Below are positions 37,724 to 47,213 of a stretch of DNA of 48,998 nucleotides, one piece after another. The notes under the pieces are model-generated. The model made no database searches. It was given only the letters and a program-made list of their open reading frames with translations, and had not been told where the DNA came from. The position numbers and the translations under genes are program-made. Position 1 is the first letter of the stretch; each line of letters opens with the position of its first letter. The stretch spans positions 1 to 48,998 of the forward strand of contig JAIXHQ010000022.1 in the NCBI GenBank assembly GCA_030145715.1. The letters run 5' to 3'. Source of the DNA: Sphingopyxis sp. (GTDB lineage Bacteria; Pseudomonadota; Alphaproteobacteria; Sphingomonadales; Sphingomonadaceae).

Positions 37724-38533
37724 CTATCGCCGCTGGTTCAGCACCTCATACGCCATCACCGCCGTTGCGACGGCGGCGTTCAAGCTGTCGGCCTTGCCCA
37801 TCATCGGTATCTTCACGCGCACGTCGGCGGCGGCGGCATAGTCGGCGGGCATACCCTGCGATTCATTGCCGGTCAGGATAAAGGTCGGCGCGGCATAGCG
37901 TACCGCCTGATAATCCCGGGTGTCGTCGCCCAGCCATGTCGCGACCAACTGACCATGTGCCGCGCGCAGCCAGGGCAGAAACTCCTCCCACCGCGCCTGC
38001 ACCAGCTTTTGAGTAAAGATGGCGCCCATGCTCGCGCGCACCGCCTCGACGGCATAGGGATCGGTCGATTCGTCGAGCAGAATCAACCCGCCCGCTCCGA
38101 CGGCATCGCCGGTCCGCAACATGGTGCCCAGATTGCCCGGATCGCGAAGCCGTTCGGCGACGAGCCAGATCGGGGCGCTGTCGCGGTCGACATCGGCCAG
38201 TGTCATTCGCGGTTCGGCATAGATGCCGACGACGGTCTGCGGATTATCCTTGCCCGACAATTTGGACAGGATCGCACCCGTCGTGTCGATCACCTCGCCG
38301 CCCGCCGCCAGCGTATCGGCGGCCAGTGCCGCCGTCAGCGGGTGCGCGTCGCCTTCGGGACCCAGGAACAGCCATTGGGGCAGGATGCCGGCTTCGCGCG
38401 CCTCGGTCGCGATACGCAGCCCTTCGACCAGAAACAGGCCTTCGGCGCGGCGATGGCGCTTTTCGCGCAACAATCGCATCCGCTTGACCAGCGGGTTCGA
38501 CAGGCTTTCGATCAGGCTGCGGCGACCGGTCAT
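37724..38533 (-). CDS. TrmH/SpoU-family RNA 2'-O-methyltransferase
   Basis: A 269-residue SPOUT methyltransferase. After an N-terminal substrate-binding part (SLSNPLVKRMRLLREKRHR, GLFLVEGLRIATEA) come the three SpoU motifs: GNLGTMLRTGDAVGAGGLIL, ILTGNESQGMP and IPMMGKADSLNAAVA, forming the knotted SAM site. The RNA target, rRNA or tRNA, is not clear. Start ATG 38533 is chosen because AGGA lies 9 bases upstream, inside the end of the HPr gene; an upstream ATG at 38551 would overlap it. It is the last gene of the chvI-to-trmH run. Confidence 0.88.
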   Translation of the reverse strand: MTGRRSLIESLSNPLVKRMRLLREKRHRRAEGLFLVEGLRIATEAREAGILPQWLFLGPEGDAHPLTAALAADTLAAGGEVIDTTGAILSKLSGKDNPQTVVGIYAEPRMTLADVDRDSAPIWLVAERLRDPGNLGTMLRTGDAVGAGGLILLDESTDPYAVEAVRASMGAIFTQKLVQARWEEFLPWLRAAHGQLVATWLGDDTRDYQAVRYAAPTFILTGNESQGMPADYAAAADVRVKIPMMGKADSLNAAVATAVMAYEVLNQRR

Positions 38534-38537
38534 CCGG

Positions 38538-38816
38538 TCAATCCTCGCCAAAGCTGTCCTTGACCAGCCCGACGAGTTTCAGCAGAGCCGCGTCGGCGCC
38601 GTCGCCGCGCGTGTGAATGGTGATCGAATCGCCCTTTGCCGCGCCCAGCATCATCAATCCCATGATCGACGTGCCGTTGACCCGCGACCCGCCCTTTTCG
38701 ACCTCGACCGACACGGTTTCGGGCAAGCGGCTGACAAAGGTCACGAATTTGGCGCTGGCGCGGGCGTGAAGGCCGCGCTGATTGGTGATTTCGACGGTTT
38801 CAGACAGTTCAGTCAT
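38538..38816 (-). CDS. ptsH: HPr-type phosphocarrier protein
   Basis: A 92-residue HPr-like protein. The phosphorylated His is H17 in RGLHARA and the Ser of the HPr kinase site is S50 in NGTSIMGLMML, so it can be both a PTS relay member and a target of the HprK encoded three genes upstream. In alphaproteobacteria this HPr belongs to a regulatory PTS (with EI-Ntr and EIIA-Ntr encoded elsewhere) that does not carry sugar. Its start overlaps the EIIA stop by 4 bases (ATGA), and trmH follows 4 bases after its stop. Confidence 0.95.
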   Translation of the reverse strand: MTELSETVEITNQRGLHARASAKFVTFVSRLPETVSVEVEKGGSRVNGTSIMGLMMLGAAKGDSITIHTRGDGADAALLKLVGLVKDSFGED

Positions 38817-39241
38817 GGGCCAACCCCCAGCATTTCCGACGCGACCGAGATATATTTCTGTCCGGCTTCCTTCGCCGCGATGACCGCCGCACGCAATTCC
38901 ATCGTCTTGCGTGCGCTTTCCAGCCGGATCAGCATTGGCAGATTGACCCCGGCGATCACTTCCGTGCGGCCCGATTCGAGCAGGCTGATCGCCAGGTTCG
39001 ACGGTGTGCCGCCGAACAGGTCGGTCAGCATCACGACGCCGCGCCCTTCGTCAACCGTGCGGATCGCGTCGGCGATTTCCTTGCGGCGCATTTCCATATT
39101 GTCGTTGGGACCGATGCACACGGTCGCGATGGCCCTTTGCGGGCCGACGACATGTTCCATTGCGCGGACCATTTCCTCCGCCAGGCGCCCATGGGTGACG
39201 ATCACCATTCCAAGAAGCGGCAGAGCCTTATCGTTCGCCAT
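38813..39241 (-). CDS. PTS EIIA component, mannose/fructose type
   Basis: A 142-residue EIIA of the mannose class, as found in the alphaproteobacterial regulatory PTS. The phospho-His is H17 in VIVTHGRLAEEM; the fold continues with VVMLTDLFGGTPSNLA and ends near AGQKYIS. No EIIB, EIIC or EIID genes are present in the window, so it receives phosphate from HPr but probably passes it to regulation rather than sugar. It overlaps the HPr gene by 4 bases and follows rapZ by 14. Confidence 0.93.
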   Translation of the reverse strand: MANDKALPLLGMVIVTHGRLAEEMVRAMEHVVGPQRAIATVCIGPNDNMEMRRKEIADAIRTVDEGRGVVMLTDLFGGTPSNLAISLLESGRTEVIAGVNLPMLIRLESARKTMELRAAVIAAKEAGQKYISVASEMLGVGP

Positions 39242-39255
39242 GCAGTCTTCGACCC

Positions 39256-40194
39256 TTATGTTTTGCCACCTGATGCGGGAGAGGCGGGCGGCGGCTTGCC
39301 CTCAAGCCCATCTTGCGGGGCAGAGTCAAGATTGCGGTGGGTCAGTGTTGGTTCATGCCCGGCGTCGCGTAGCGTTTGGGCAACACGGTGCGCGACATGC
39401 ACCGATCGATGGCGACCGCCGGTGCAGCCAAAAGCTATGGTGACATAGCTTTTTCCCTCTGCGCGGTATCGCGGCAACAGCGTCAATATCAGTCTCTCGA
39501 TCTGCGCGACGCTGTCCTCATAGGCGGAATCGGCCCGTACATAGGCGGCCACGTCGGCGTCCAGTCCGGTGCCGGGCTTCAGCTTCGCATCCCAGTGCGG
39601 ATTGCGCAGATAGCGCATGTCGAACACCAGGTCGGCGTTGCGCGGCAGGCCGCGCGCGAAGCCAAAGCTCAATATGTTGAGCACTGGTTCGTCGGCGTCC
39701 GTATCGCCGAACCGCTGGCGCGCTTCCTGTTGCAGGTCGTTGCTGCTGTAATTGGTGGTGTCGATGACATGCTCGGCCCAGCGGCGAAGCGGTTCCATCA
39801 TCTCACGTTCACGCGCGATGCCGTCCGCCGCCGGGCGGTCCTCGGCCATCGGATGCCGCCGCCGCGTCTCCGAAAACCGGCGTTCCAACTCTGCCCCCGC
39901 GCAATCGAGAAACAGCGTCTGGATGTCGCGGCCACCCGCTTCGCGCAACTCCTTGATACGGCGGACCAGCAGCGCGGGTCGGAAGCCGCGGCTGCGGCTG
40001 TCGATGCCGACCGCCAGCGGGCGTCCCGCCTCATGGCGAAGGACGGGCGCGTCGATCAACGTTTCGAGCAGCGCGAGGGGCAGGTTGTCGACGACTTCCC
40101 AGCCCAGATCCTCCAGCACTTTCAGCACGGTCGACTTGCCCGCGCCGGACAGGCCCGTGACCAGCAGCAAGCGTGATTCGGCCGGCGGGGTCAT
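39256..40194 (-). CDS. rapZ: RapZ-family nucleotide-binding protein (YvcJ/RapZ)
   Basis: A 312-residue P-loop protein. Walker A is GLSGAGKS at 14-21, followed by EVVDNLP and, in the C-terminal domain, LNILSFGFARGLPRNADLVF, DMRYLRNPH and the anion-binding FGCTGGRHRSV. In E. coli RapZ senses glucosamine-6-phosphate and directs small-RNA decay to tune cell-wall precursor synthesis; in other groups the role is less clear. It sits between hprK and EIIA with 10- and 14-base gaps, as part of the PTS-linked operon. Confidence 0.93.
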   Translation of the reverse strand: MTPPAESRLLLVTGLSGAGKSTVLKVLEDLGWEVVDNLPLALLETLIDAPVLRHEAGRPLAVGIDSRSRGFRPALLVRRIKELREAGGRDIQTLFLDCAGAELERRFSETRRRHPMAEDRPAADGIAREREMMEPLRRWAEHVIDTTNYSSNDLQQEARQRFGDTDADEPVLNILSFGFARGLPRNADLVFDMRYLRNPHWDAKLKPGTGLDADVAAYVRADSAYEDSVAQIERLILTLLPRYRAEGKSYVTIAFGCTGGRHRSVHVAHRVAQTLRDAGHEPTLTHRNLDSAPQDGLEGKPPPASPASGGKT

Positions 40195-40204
40195 CCTTTA
40201 TGAA

Positions 40205-40651
40205 TCATGCGGCGGGCGCCAGCCGTTCGAGGGCCAGCATGATCTTGATCGGCGCCGATGCCTCGAACGCCGACAGCAACAGCGCGGGCAGGGGGTGGCC
40301 CGCGACCATTTCGACCTGGTTCATCACCGGCATCCGGTCGTAACGATCGGTCAGTCGCACCGCGAGGGCGAGCGGCACCGGCGCCGTCCATGGCCGTTCG
40401 ACGATGCCGATGCCGCGGATTTCCAGCTTGCCCGCCAGGCTTTCGGGCGGACGGCACCACAGGCGATCGCGTTCGAACCATATGTCGCAGCGATCGTCGG
40501 CGACCAGCTTTGCCCCGCGATCGATCAGCCGCAGCGCCAGGTCCGACTTGCCCTGTCCCGAATTGCCCAGGATCAATACGCCGCCATTGCCCGCCGCGAC
40601 ACAGCTCGCATGGATGTTGACGATCGCGCTTTTGGTCCGGCTCGGAAGCAT
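40205..40651 (-). CDS. hprK: Short HPr kinase/phosphorylase
   Basis: A 148-residue kinase of the HprK family that lacks the N-terminal half of the Gram-positive enzyme, as usual in alphaproteobacteria. Walker A is GNSGQGKS at 29-36; LVADDRCDI carries the acidic catalytic residues and LEIRGIGIVE is the family signature. It should phosphorylate or dephosphorylate S50 of the HPr encoded downstream. It follows the histidine kinase gene by 53 bases and precedes rapZ by 10. Confidence 0.92.
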   Translation of the reverse strand: MLPSRTKSAIVNIHASCVAAGNGGVLILGNSGQGKSDLALRLIDRGAKLVADDRCDIWFERDRLWCRPPESLAGKLEIRGIGIVERPWTAPVPLALAVRLTDRYDRMPVMNQVEMVAGHPLPALLLSAFEASAPIKIMLALERLAPAA

Positions 40652-40704
40652 CGCGCAGGTTTACCGGCGGCGATGCTGCGCTGCAAGACGATAGGATGGG
40701 GGTG

Positions 40705-42321
40705 TCACGACGTTTCCGCGCCGTCTTCACGCGCGGGCAGGGTGATGAGCAGGCTGGCGCCCGGCTTGCCGTCGTCGCGGTCCTTGGCGCTGATCGTCCC
40801 GGCATGGCCTTCGACGATCGTCCGGGCGATCGCGAGCCCCAGCCCGCTGTGGCGGCCAAAGACTTCGCCGGCGGGCCGCTCGCTGTGGAAACGCCGGAAT
40901 ATGGCGTCGCGCTGCGCGGGGTCGATGCCGGGACCGTCGTCGTCGACCCTTATATGAATCTCGTCGCCCAGAAGGGTTGCGGAGATGCAGACAAGGCCGG
41001 TCGCGGGCGAAAAGCTGATCGCATTGTCGATCACATTGTCGATCGCGCGTTCCAGCCGGTGGCCATCGCCCATCACCACGGTCGTCCCCTTGCGCGGGCG
41101 GGCAAAGGCGACGCGCGGATGCGGGGCGCTGGCATCGACCCGTGCCGCGCGCGCGGCCAGCATCGATTCCATCATGATCCCGACGTCGATCGGTTCGAAC
41201 AGGGTGCGCGAAAGCTGTGCGTCCACGCGGCTCGCCTCGCTGATGTCGTTTACCAGCCGGTCGAGTCGGTGGACATCCTCGGCGGCGATGGCGAGCAATT
41301 GCGCACGCTGTTCGTCGGTTTTGACCCGGCCCAGTCCCTCGATCGCCGACCGGACCGAAGCGATCGGGTTCTTGAGTTCGTGCGTCACATCGGCGGCGAA
41401 ATGTTCGCCCGCATCGATGCGTTCGCGCAGCGCCTGGGTCATGTCGGACAGCGCGCGGGCCAGCGTGCCGATTTCATCGCGGCGGCTGGGCAGCCGGGGA
41501 ACCACGACCTCGCGCGCGCGGCCCAGCCGGACGCGCACCGCGGCGCGCGCCAGTCGCCGCAGCGGGCGCACGATCGTCCGTGCCAAGAACAACGACAGCA
41601 GAACCGATGCCAAAAGCACCATCGCGACGACAACCGCGATGCGGAAACGTTCGGCGCGCACGGTGCGCGTGATGTCGCGGGCGTTGAGCGTCATCAACAT
41701 CGTTTGCGGCATGTCCAGGTCGACGATGCGCGCCGCGCTGAGCAGCGGCGTGCGTTCGGGCGCATAGCGGAAGCGGCTCGTTGCGACGTCGCCACGCTGC
41801 GCCTCGACCACCTCGGGCCACGCGGACGCCCTGTCGACGCGCGGTTCCTGAAAATCGGGATAGGTCGGTGCGCCGACGATCCAGTCGATGCCGCGATCCA
41901 TCGCACGGGCGGCATCGCGTTTCCATGGCTGAAGGTCCGGATCTCGCAGCGTATAGGTCGGCGGCGCGGTTTCGAAACTGTCGAAAATCCGCCGTCCATC
42001 GGCGGCATAAAAGCGGATTCGCGATTCGGTCGCGGCGGTAAATTCCTCGATCAATTGCGCCCGCTGTTCGGGGCGCGCCGCCTCCAGCGCGCTGTCCAGC
42101 ATCGCGAGCTGGTCTATCATCACGCCGACCCGCATATCGACCAGACGGCTGCGATAGGTGTCGAGATAATAGAATCCGCCGGCCAGCAAGGCGACCGCCA
42201 GAATATTGACCGCCAGGATGCGCGTCGTCAGCGACCAGCGCGCGGACCAGACGAGCGGCGATTCTTCCTGTTCGGCGATCGAGGCGTCAACTGTCGTCGG
42301 CAAAGCGATACCCCGCACCAT
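40705..42321 (-). CDS. chvG: ChvG/ExoS-type sensor histidine kinase
   Basis: A 538-residue inner-membrane histidine kinase. A first helix ([19 protein letters not shown]), a periplasmic sensor of about 200 residues, a second helix ([18 protein letters not shown]), a HAMP segment ([14 protein letters not shown]), the phospho-acceptor H314 in [10 protein letters not shown] and an ATP-binding domain with N and G boxes ([28 protein letters not shown]) are all present. ChvG homologues respond to acid and envelope stress through the periplasmic inhibitor ExoR in rhizobia. The start is unsure: ATG 42321 overlaps chvI by 35 bases, with GTG 42318 and TTG 42306 as options. Confidence 0.92.
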   Translation of the reverse strand: MVRGIALPTTVDASIAEQEESPLVWSARWSLTTRILAVNILAVALLAGGFYYLDTYRSRLVDMRVGVMIDQLAMLDSALEAARPEQRAQLIEEFTAATESRIRFYAADGRRIFDSFETAPPTYTLRDPDLQPWKRDAARAMDRGIDWIVGAPTYPDFQEPRVDRASAWPEVVEAQRGDVATSRFRYAPERTPLLSAARIVDLDMPQTMLMTLNARDITRTVRAERFRIAVVVAMVLLASVLLSLFLARTIVRPLRRLARAAVRVRLGRAREVVVPRLPSRRDEIGTLARALSDMTQALRERIDAGEHFAADVTHELKNPIASVRSAIEGLGRVKTDEQRAQLLAIAAEDVHRLDRLVNDISEASRVDAQLSRTLFEPIDVGIMMESMLAARAARVDASAPHPRVAFARPRKGTTVVMGDGHRLERAIDNVIDNAISFSPATGLVCISATLLGDEIHIRVDDDGPGIDPAQRDAIFRRFHSERPAGEVFGRHSGLGLAIARTIVEGHAGTISAKDRDDGKPGASLLITLPAREDGAETS

Positions 42322-42997
42322 AAAGTGTTGCGATGGCGTCGAATTCCGGGTCGGCTTCGCGGAATTTGCGGCGCAGTCGCTTGATGTGACTGTCGATCGT
42401 GCGATCGTCGATATAGACATCGTCCTGATAGGCGGCGTCCATCAACTGGTTGCGGCTGCGCACTATGCCGGGGCGCGACGCCAGCGTCTCTAAAATCAGA
42501 AATTCGGTGACGGTCAGCGTCACGTCCTTGCCGTCCCAACTGACGCGATGGCGCGCGGGATCCATCTGCAGCCGCCCGCGTGTGATCGGGTCGGCCACCG
42601 GTTCGTCATCCTCGCTCGGAACCTTGCGGTTCAACTCGACGCGGCGCAGGATCGCGCGGATGCGGGCAATTACCAGCCGCTGTGAAAAAGGCTTGGCGAT
42701 ATAATCGTCGGCACCCATCGCGAGACCCAGCGCCTCGTCGATCTCGTCATCCTTGCTGGTCAGGAAAATGACGGGAAGCTGGCTTTTCTCGCGCAGCCGA
42801 CGCAGCAGTTCCAGCCCGTCCATGCGCGGCATCTTGACGTCGAATACCGCCAGATCGGGCGGATTGTCGATCAGCGGTTTCAGCGCCGCTTCGCCGTCCG
42901 AATAGACACGCGTGGCAAAGCCTTCGGCCTGCAGCGCGATCGACAGGGATTGCAGGATGTTGCGGTCGTCGTCGACCAGCGCGATGGTTGCCGTCAT
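42287..42997 (-). CDS. chvI: ChvI-type response regulator
   Basis: A 236-residue OmpR-family response regulator. The receiver domain has the acidic pocket VDDDRN and the phospho-acceptor D53 in AVFDVKMPR, with K near 105 in [10 protein letters not shown]; the C-terminal winged helix includes [16 protein letters not shown] and [15 protein letters not shown] 42997 with GGAAAG just upstream is chosen. It heads the run chvI-chvG-hprK-rapZ-EIIA-HPr-trmH and diverges from pckA, the same order as known in rhizobia. Confidence 0.95.
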   Translation of the reverse strand: MTATIALVDDDRNILQSLSIALQAEGFATRVYSDGEAALKPLIDNPPDLAVFDVKMPRMDGLELLRRLREKSQLPVIFLTSKDDEIDEALGLAMGADDYIAKPFSQRLVIARIRAILRRVELNRKVPSEDDEPVADPITRGRLQMDPARHRVSWDGKDVTLTVTEFLILETLASRPGIVRSRNQLMDAAYQDDVYIDDRTIDSHIKRLRRKFREADPEFDAIATLYGAGYRFADDS

Positions 42998-43192
42998 GCT
43001 CTTTCCATTGGCGGGGCGGAGGGCAGAGCTAGCCGATCCGGCTTCGACCGACAACCGTCACGGATGGCCGCAGGCCTGCGGCGGAATCTTTTGACCTCAC
43101 CCCCCATCCTCGCTAACGCGACGGGGATTTACGGAATCGGCGTCGCGTCGGCACCCCATGACTTGCGGGCCAGCCCATTTTTTCGGCAGGTT

Positions 43193-43208
43193 TTGCATAC
43201 CTATGCAA
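43193..43208 (+). promoter_or_regulatory. Inverted repeat operator upstream of pckA
   Basis: TTGCATA (43193-43199) and TATGCAA (43202-43208) form perfect 7-base arms with CC between, 32 bases before the pckA ATG. Its position, symmetry and isolation suggest a dimeric regulator controlling pckA. It is not the known PckR or Fur pattern; the regulator is unknown. Confidence 0.5.
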
Positions 43209-43240
43209 TGGCGGCGGCGTCGAAGGTGAAAGGCAAGGCA

Positions 43241-44842
43241 ATGACGAAAATGGTGATCGGCACGGACAGCGTGGCAACGCGGGCGGACGTCGCGGAAAAC
43301 TGGGGCACGTCGGCGCTGATCGAGGATGCCGTTCGCCATGGCGAAGGCCTGCTGGCAAAGGATGGTCCGCTGGTCGTCGAAACCGGCAAGCACACCGGCC
43401 GCAGCGCGAAGGATAAGTTCATCGTTCAGGACGATGAAACGCGCGATACCATCTGGTGGGGCAAGACCAATGTGCCGATGACGCCCGACCATTTCGCCGC
43501 GCTGAAGGCGGATTTCCTTGCGCATCTGGCCGATCGCCCGCGCCTATTCCGCCAGCAATTATTCGGCGGTTCGCAGCCTGAACATCGCGTGGCGGTTCAG
43601 GTCGTCACCGAATTTGCGTGGCACAGCCAGTTCATCCGTACGCTGCTCTGCCGCCCCACCGCCGACGAGTTGGCGTCGTTCGCGGCCGAATATACGATCA
43701 TCGACCTGCCCAGCTTCCGTGCCGATCCGGCGCGCCATGGCTCGCGCACCGAAACGGTGGTCGCGGTCAATTTCTCGGAAAAATTGATCCTGATCGGCGG
43801 CACCCAATATGCCGGCGAAATGAAGAAGTCGGTGTTCGGCATCCTCAACTATCTGCTCCCGGTAAAGGGTGTGATGCCGATGCATTGTTCGGCGAACATC
43901 GGTCCCGACGGCGACACGGCGGTCTTTTTCGGCCTGTCGGGCACCGGCAAGACGACGCTGTCGGCAGACGCCTCGCGCACGTTGATCGGCGACGACGAAC
44001 ATGGCTGGTCGGATACCGCGGTCTTCAATTTCGAAGGCGGCTGCTACGCCAAGATGATCCGCCTGTCGCCCGAGGCGGAGCCAGAGATATTCGCGACGAC
44101 CCGCCGGTTCGGCACCGTGCTGGAAAATGTCGTGATCGACCCCGTCACGCGCGAGCTCGATTTCGACGACGCGACGCTGGCGGAAAACAGCCGGGGTTCC
44201 TACCCGATCGATTTCATTCCGAACACGTCGGAAAATAATATGGGGCCGGTGCCACAAACGGTCATCATGCTGACCGCCGACGCCTATGGCGTGCTGCCCC
44301 CGATCGCCCGACTGACGCCGGACCAGGCGATGTATCATTTCCTGTCGGGCTATACCGCGCGCGTCGCGGGGACCGAAATCGGTGTGACCGAACCCGAAGC
44401 GACCTTCTCGACCTGTTTTGGCGCGCCTTTCATGCCGCGTCATCCCTCGGTTTACGGCAATCTGCTGAAGGAACGCATCGCAAAGGGCGGGGTCCAGTGC
44501 TGGCTGGTCAACACCGGCTGGACCGGCGGCATGGCGACGATGGACGGCATCAAGCGTATGCCGATCAAGGCGACGCGCGCGCTGCTCAACGCCGCGCTCG
44601 ACGGCAGCCTGAACGACGCCGAGTTCCGCCGCGATCCGAATTTCGGCTTCATGGTTCCCGTTGCCGTGCCGGGCGTCGACAGCGGTCTTCTCGACCCGCG
44701 CGAAGCGTGGAGCGACAAGGCGGCCTATGACCGGACGGCGCAAACGCTCGTCGGCCAATTTATCGACAATTTCGCGCAATTCGCGGATCATGTCGACGAA
44801 GGTGTCCGCCAGGCGGCACCGCAGGCAGCCGTCGCGGCCTGA
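43241..44842 (+). CDS. pckA: Phosphoenolpyruvate carboxykinase (ATP)
   Basis: A 533-residue ATP-dependent PEP carboxykinase, which turns oxaloacetate into phosphoenolpyruvate for gluconeogenesis. Clear parts are [12 protein letters not shown], the metal/substrate region [18 protein letters not shown], the kinase-1a P-loop GLSGTGKT from residue 231 ([15 protein letters not shown]), LIGDDEHGW and [14 protein letters not shown] 43241 opens the normal N-terminus, [12 protein letters not shown]; an in-frame ATG at 43208 would add 11 residues and start inside the operator palindrome. It faces chvI across 243 bases. Confidence 0.97.
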   Translation: MTKMVIGTDSVATRADVAENWGTSALIEDAVRHGEGLLAKDGPLVVETGKHTGRSAKDKFIVQDDETRDTIWWGKTNVPMTPDHFAALKADFLAHLADRPRLFRQQLFGGSQPEHRVAVQVVTEFAWHSQFIRTLLCRPTADELASFAAEYTIIDLPSFRADPARHGSRTETVVAVNFSEKLILIGGTQYAGEMKKSVFGILNYLLPVKGVMPMHCSANIGPDGDTAVFFGLSGTGKTTLSADASRTLIGDDEHGWSDTAVFNFEGGCYAKMIRLSPEAEPEIFATTRRFGTVLENVVIDPVTRELDFDDATLAENSRGSYPIDFIPNTSENNMGPVPQTVIMLTADAYGVLPPIARLTPDQAMYHFLSGYTARVAGTEIGVTEPEATFSTCFGAPFMPRHPSVYGNLLKERIAKGGVQCWLVNTGWTGGMATMDGIKRMPIKATRALLNAALDGSLNDAEFRRDPNFGFMVPVAVPGVDSGLLDPREAWSDKAAYDRTAQTLVGQFIDNFAQFADHVDEGVRQAAPQAAVAA

Positions 44843-44855
44843 TCGACCCGGACCT

Positions 44856-44881
44856 CTTCCGGGTGCGCATTCACCCGGAAG
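44856..44881 (+). promoter_or_regulatory. Hairpin after pckA that would hide the next ribosome site
   Basis: CTTCCGGGTG (44856-44865) pairs perfectly with CACCCGGAAG (44872-44881) around the 6-base loop CGCATT. The right arm runs into GGAAGGA (44877-44883), the ribosome site of the gene at 44892. No T run follows, so it is not a plain terminator. Folding would mask the site and lower translation. Confidence 0.5.
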
Positions 44882-44891
44882 GACCGGACCA

Positions 44892-45338
44892 ATGACGACC
44901 GAATATTCACCGCGCCTGTTCGAGCGCGATTTCGAAATTCACGCGATCGGCAACGGCCTGCTCGCGCATACCCTGCCGCGCGCGGCGTGGACGCATGAAG
45001 CGCATCTGGGCGCCTGCCTGTGGCTGTTGACCGAACGGCCCGACATCGACGTCGATGCCCGGATCGCGGCGATCATCAGCCGTTACAACGAAAGCGTCGG
45101 CGGCATTAACGACGACACGCAGGGCTATCACGACAGCATCACCCGCGCCTATATCGCGGGGGTGCGGCTGTTCCTGTCCGAAACGGCCGAAACGGGGCTG
45201 GCGGCGCGCGTCAATGCGCTGCTGCTTTCACCGATGGGCGATCGCGACTGGCCGCTGCGCTTTTACAGCCGCGATCTCCTGTTTTCGGTGGCGGCGCGGC
45301 GCGGGTTCGTCGAACCCGATCGGGCGCCTTTGCCCTGA
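44892..45338 (+). CDS. Uncharacterised small protein downstream of pckA
   Basis: A 148-residue soluble protein that I do not assign to a named family. Its conserved-looking parts are WTHEAHLGACLWLL, SRYNESVGGINDD, GYHDSITRAYI and RDWPLRFYSRDLLFS. Two His in WTHEAHL and one in YHDSIT could bind metal, and the WTH..HL/YH.SIT combination recurs, as far as I remember, in small unnamed bacterial proteins. Start ATG 44892 has GGAAGGA 8 bases upstream. It follows pckA by 49 bases and probably shares its transcript. No signal or membrane segment. Confidence 0.75.
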   Translation: MTTEYSPRLFERDFEIHAIGNGLLAHTLPRAAWTHEAHLGACLWLLTERPDIDVDARIAAIISRYNESVGGINDDTQGYHDSITRAYIAGVRLFLSETAETGLAARVNALLLSPMGDRDWPLRFYSRDLLFSVAARRGFVEPDRAPLP

Positions 45339-45359
45339 TGTTCGCAACTGTGCGGCGCG

Positions 45360-47213
45360 TCAGCCCTTTGCCCCCGCGACATATTCGGCGACATTCTGGG
45401 CCAGCACGTCCAGCGGGACATTGCCGCCCTTGACCACCACGTCGTTGAAATCGCGCAGGTCATATCGCTGGCCAAGCGCCTTTTGCGCCAGCCCGCGCTG
45501 ACGCACGATCTCGCTGTGCCCGACCTTGTACCCGCACGCCTGTCCGGGCCAGCTACAATAACGGTCGACCTCGCTCGCGACTTCCAGCGGGTTCGATCCG
45601 TTTTCCTTGACGAAAAACGCGACACCCTGCTCGCGCGTCCACCGCTTCGCGTGCAGGCCAGTGTCGACGACCAGTCGGCACGCGCGGAATGCCAGTGACT
45701 GGAGGTAACCTAGCCGCCCGACCTCGAAATCGTCATACAGGCCCAGTTCGTCGGCCAATTGTTCGGCATAGAGCGCCCAGCCTTCGCTATAGGCGTTGAA
45801 CGCCAGCATCGTGCGGATCAGCGGCTGCTGGTTCGCATATTCGCCCTGCCAGACATGGCCCGGAATCGCCTCGTGCATCGCAAGGTCGGGCAGCGAATAT
45901 TTGCTGTGCAATTCGGTGGTATGCAGGTTGATCCAGAATTTTCCCGGAACGCTGCCGTCGATCGACCCCGCCCCGCCATAGGCGGCGGGCGCACCGGGTT
46001 CCTCCGCCAGCGGCAGGCGCTTTACCTCGACATTGCCCTTGACCAATGTGCGGAACGCGCGCGGCAATTGCGCGCGGATCTTGCCAAGCCAGGTCTGGAT
46101 ATAGGCACGGATTTCGTCGCGGCCGGCATCATTATCGGGAAATTTGAAGCGCGGATCCTTGGCCAGCGCATTCATCCGGTCGCCGACCGATCCCCCGGTA
46201 TAGCCAAGCCTTTTCAGGATCGGTTCCATCCGGCCTTGCAGTTGGGCCAGTTCCTGAAGGCCCATTTGATGAACCTCTTCGGCGGTCATCCGGGTCGTCG
46301 TCGATGCGCGCAGCGCCCAGCCGTAAAATTCGTCTCCGCCCGGACGTGCCCACATGCCCGCATCCATCGTCGCCTTCGGCCGCTGTGCCTTCAGTTCGGC
46401 CAGTTGGCGTTTGAGCGCCGCGGTAACCGGGCCTTGCACGACCTTGCCCGCCCGCGCGCTCCAGTCGCCCGCAATGTCCTTCTCGCCCGTCCGGCGCACC
46501 AGGCTTTCGACCATCGACCCGCCCGCCATGGCGTCGGCGATCGTCGCCTCCATCTGCTTGACCGCCTTGTCGATCAGGAAGCCGGGGGCGATCAGCCCCT
46601 GCGCGCCCGCGGCTTTCAACCGCTCGGTCTCGCCGTCCAGCACACCGGGAAAGGCATTGAGGCGCGCGACATAGGCTTCGGCATCGGCCGACGTCTTGAC
46701 CGGATGATCGCTGTCGAGGAATTTCGGTACGTCCAGATAGGCTCCGACATTCTGGATCACGACATAGGGCGTGTTGCGCCATCCCCCCACCGCGACGTCG
46801 CCATAGGGCAGGGCAAAGCCGTCGAGCGCAACGCCATAGGCGCTTTCGACCACGGCCAGGCTGGTGCGCGTCTTGTGATCGAGCCCGGCCTTGTCAAAGG
46901 CACGAACGCGCGCGACGTCGGCCTTCAGCGTGTCGACCACCGTCTTTTGCCCGGCGGCCGACCGGTCGCTCAACTTGCCGCGCTCGGCGGCGCGCGCGCC
47001 GATATCGATGCCAAGCGAGGTTGCGCTCTCTGGCGACAGGGCAAGCAGGTTATCGGCGATCGACGCCAACAGCGCATCGGCGCCCTTTGCACCGGTGGCG
47101 GCACCGCCCTGAAACGCCGACGTCGGCGCGGCGAGGGCGATGCCAGCCGCTCCCGCACCCAGGCTGGCGAGCGTGTGGCGGCGGCTTAAAGGCGTGGAAA
47201 GCGGATTGGACAC
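45360..47213 (-). CDS. DUF885 family metallopeptidase-like protein, Tat-exported
   Basis: A 617-residue protein of the DUF885 family. The start is GTG 47213 with GGGAG 6 bases upstream; it opens a twin-arginine signal (LSRRHTLASLGAGAAGIAL), so it should be exported folded. The zinc motif HEAIPGH is at 447-453 (MHEAIPGHVWQGEY), and the C-terminal part has EVDRYCSWPGQACGYKVG, conserved in the family. DUF885 members are thought to be peptidases or carboxypeptidase-like hydrolases; the substrate here is unknown. An upstream extension to 47276 would not preserve the signal. Confidence 0.88.
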   Translation of the reverse strand: MSNPLSTPLSRRHTLASLGAGAAGIALAAPTSAFQGGAATGAKGADALLASIADNLLALSPESATSLGIDIGARAAERGKLSDRSAAGQKTVVDTLKADVARVRAFDKAGLDHKTRTSLAVVESAYGVALDGFALPYGDVAVGGWRNTPYVVIQNVGAYLDVPKFLDSDHPVKTSADAEAYVARLNAFPGVLDGETERLKAAGAQGLIAPGFLIDKAVKQMEATIADAMAGGSMVESLVRRTGEKDIAGDWSARAGKVVQGPVTAALKRQLAELKAQRPKATMDAGMWARPGGDEFYGWALRASTTTRMTAEEVHQMGLQELAQLQGRMEPILKRLGYTGGSVGDRMNALAKDPRFKFPDNDAGRDEIRAYIQTWLGKIRAQLPRAFRTLVKGNVEVKRLPLAEEPGAPAAYGGAGSIDGSVPGKFWINLHTTELHSKYSLPDLAMHEAIPGHVWQGEYANQQPLIRTMLAFNAYSEGWALYAEQLADELGLYDDFEVGRLGYLQSLAFRACRLVVDTGLHAKRWTREQGVAFFVKENGSNPLEVASEVDRYCSWPGQACGYKVGHSEIVRQRGLAQKALGQRYDLRDFNDVVVKGGNVPLDVLAQNVAEYVAGAKG

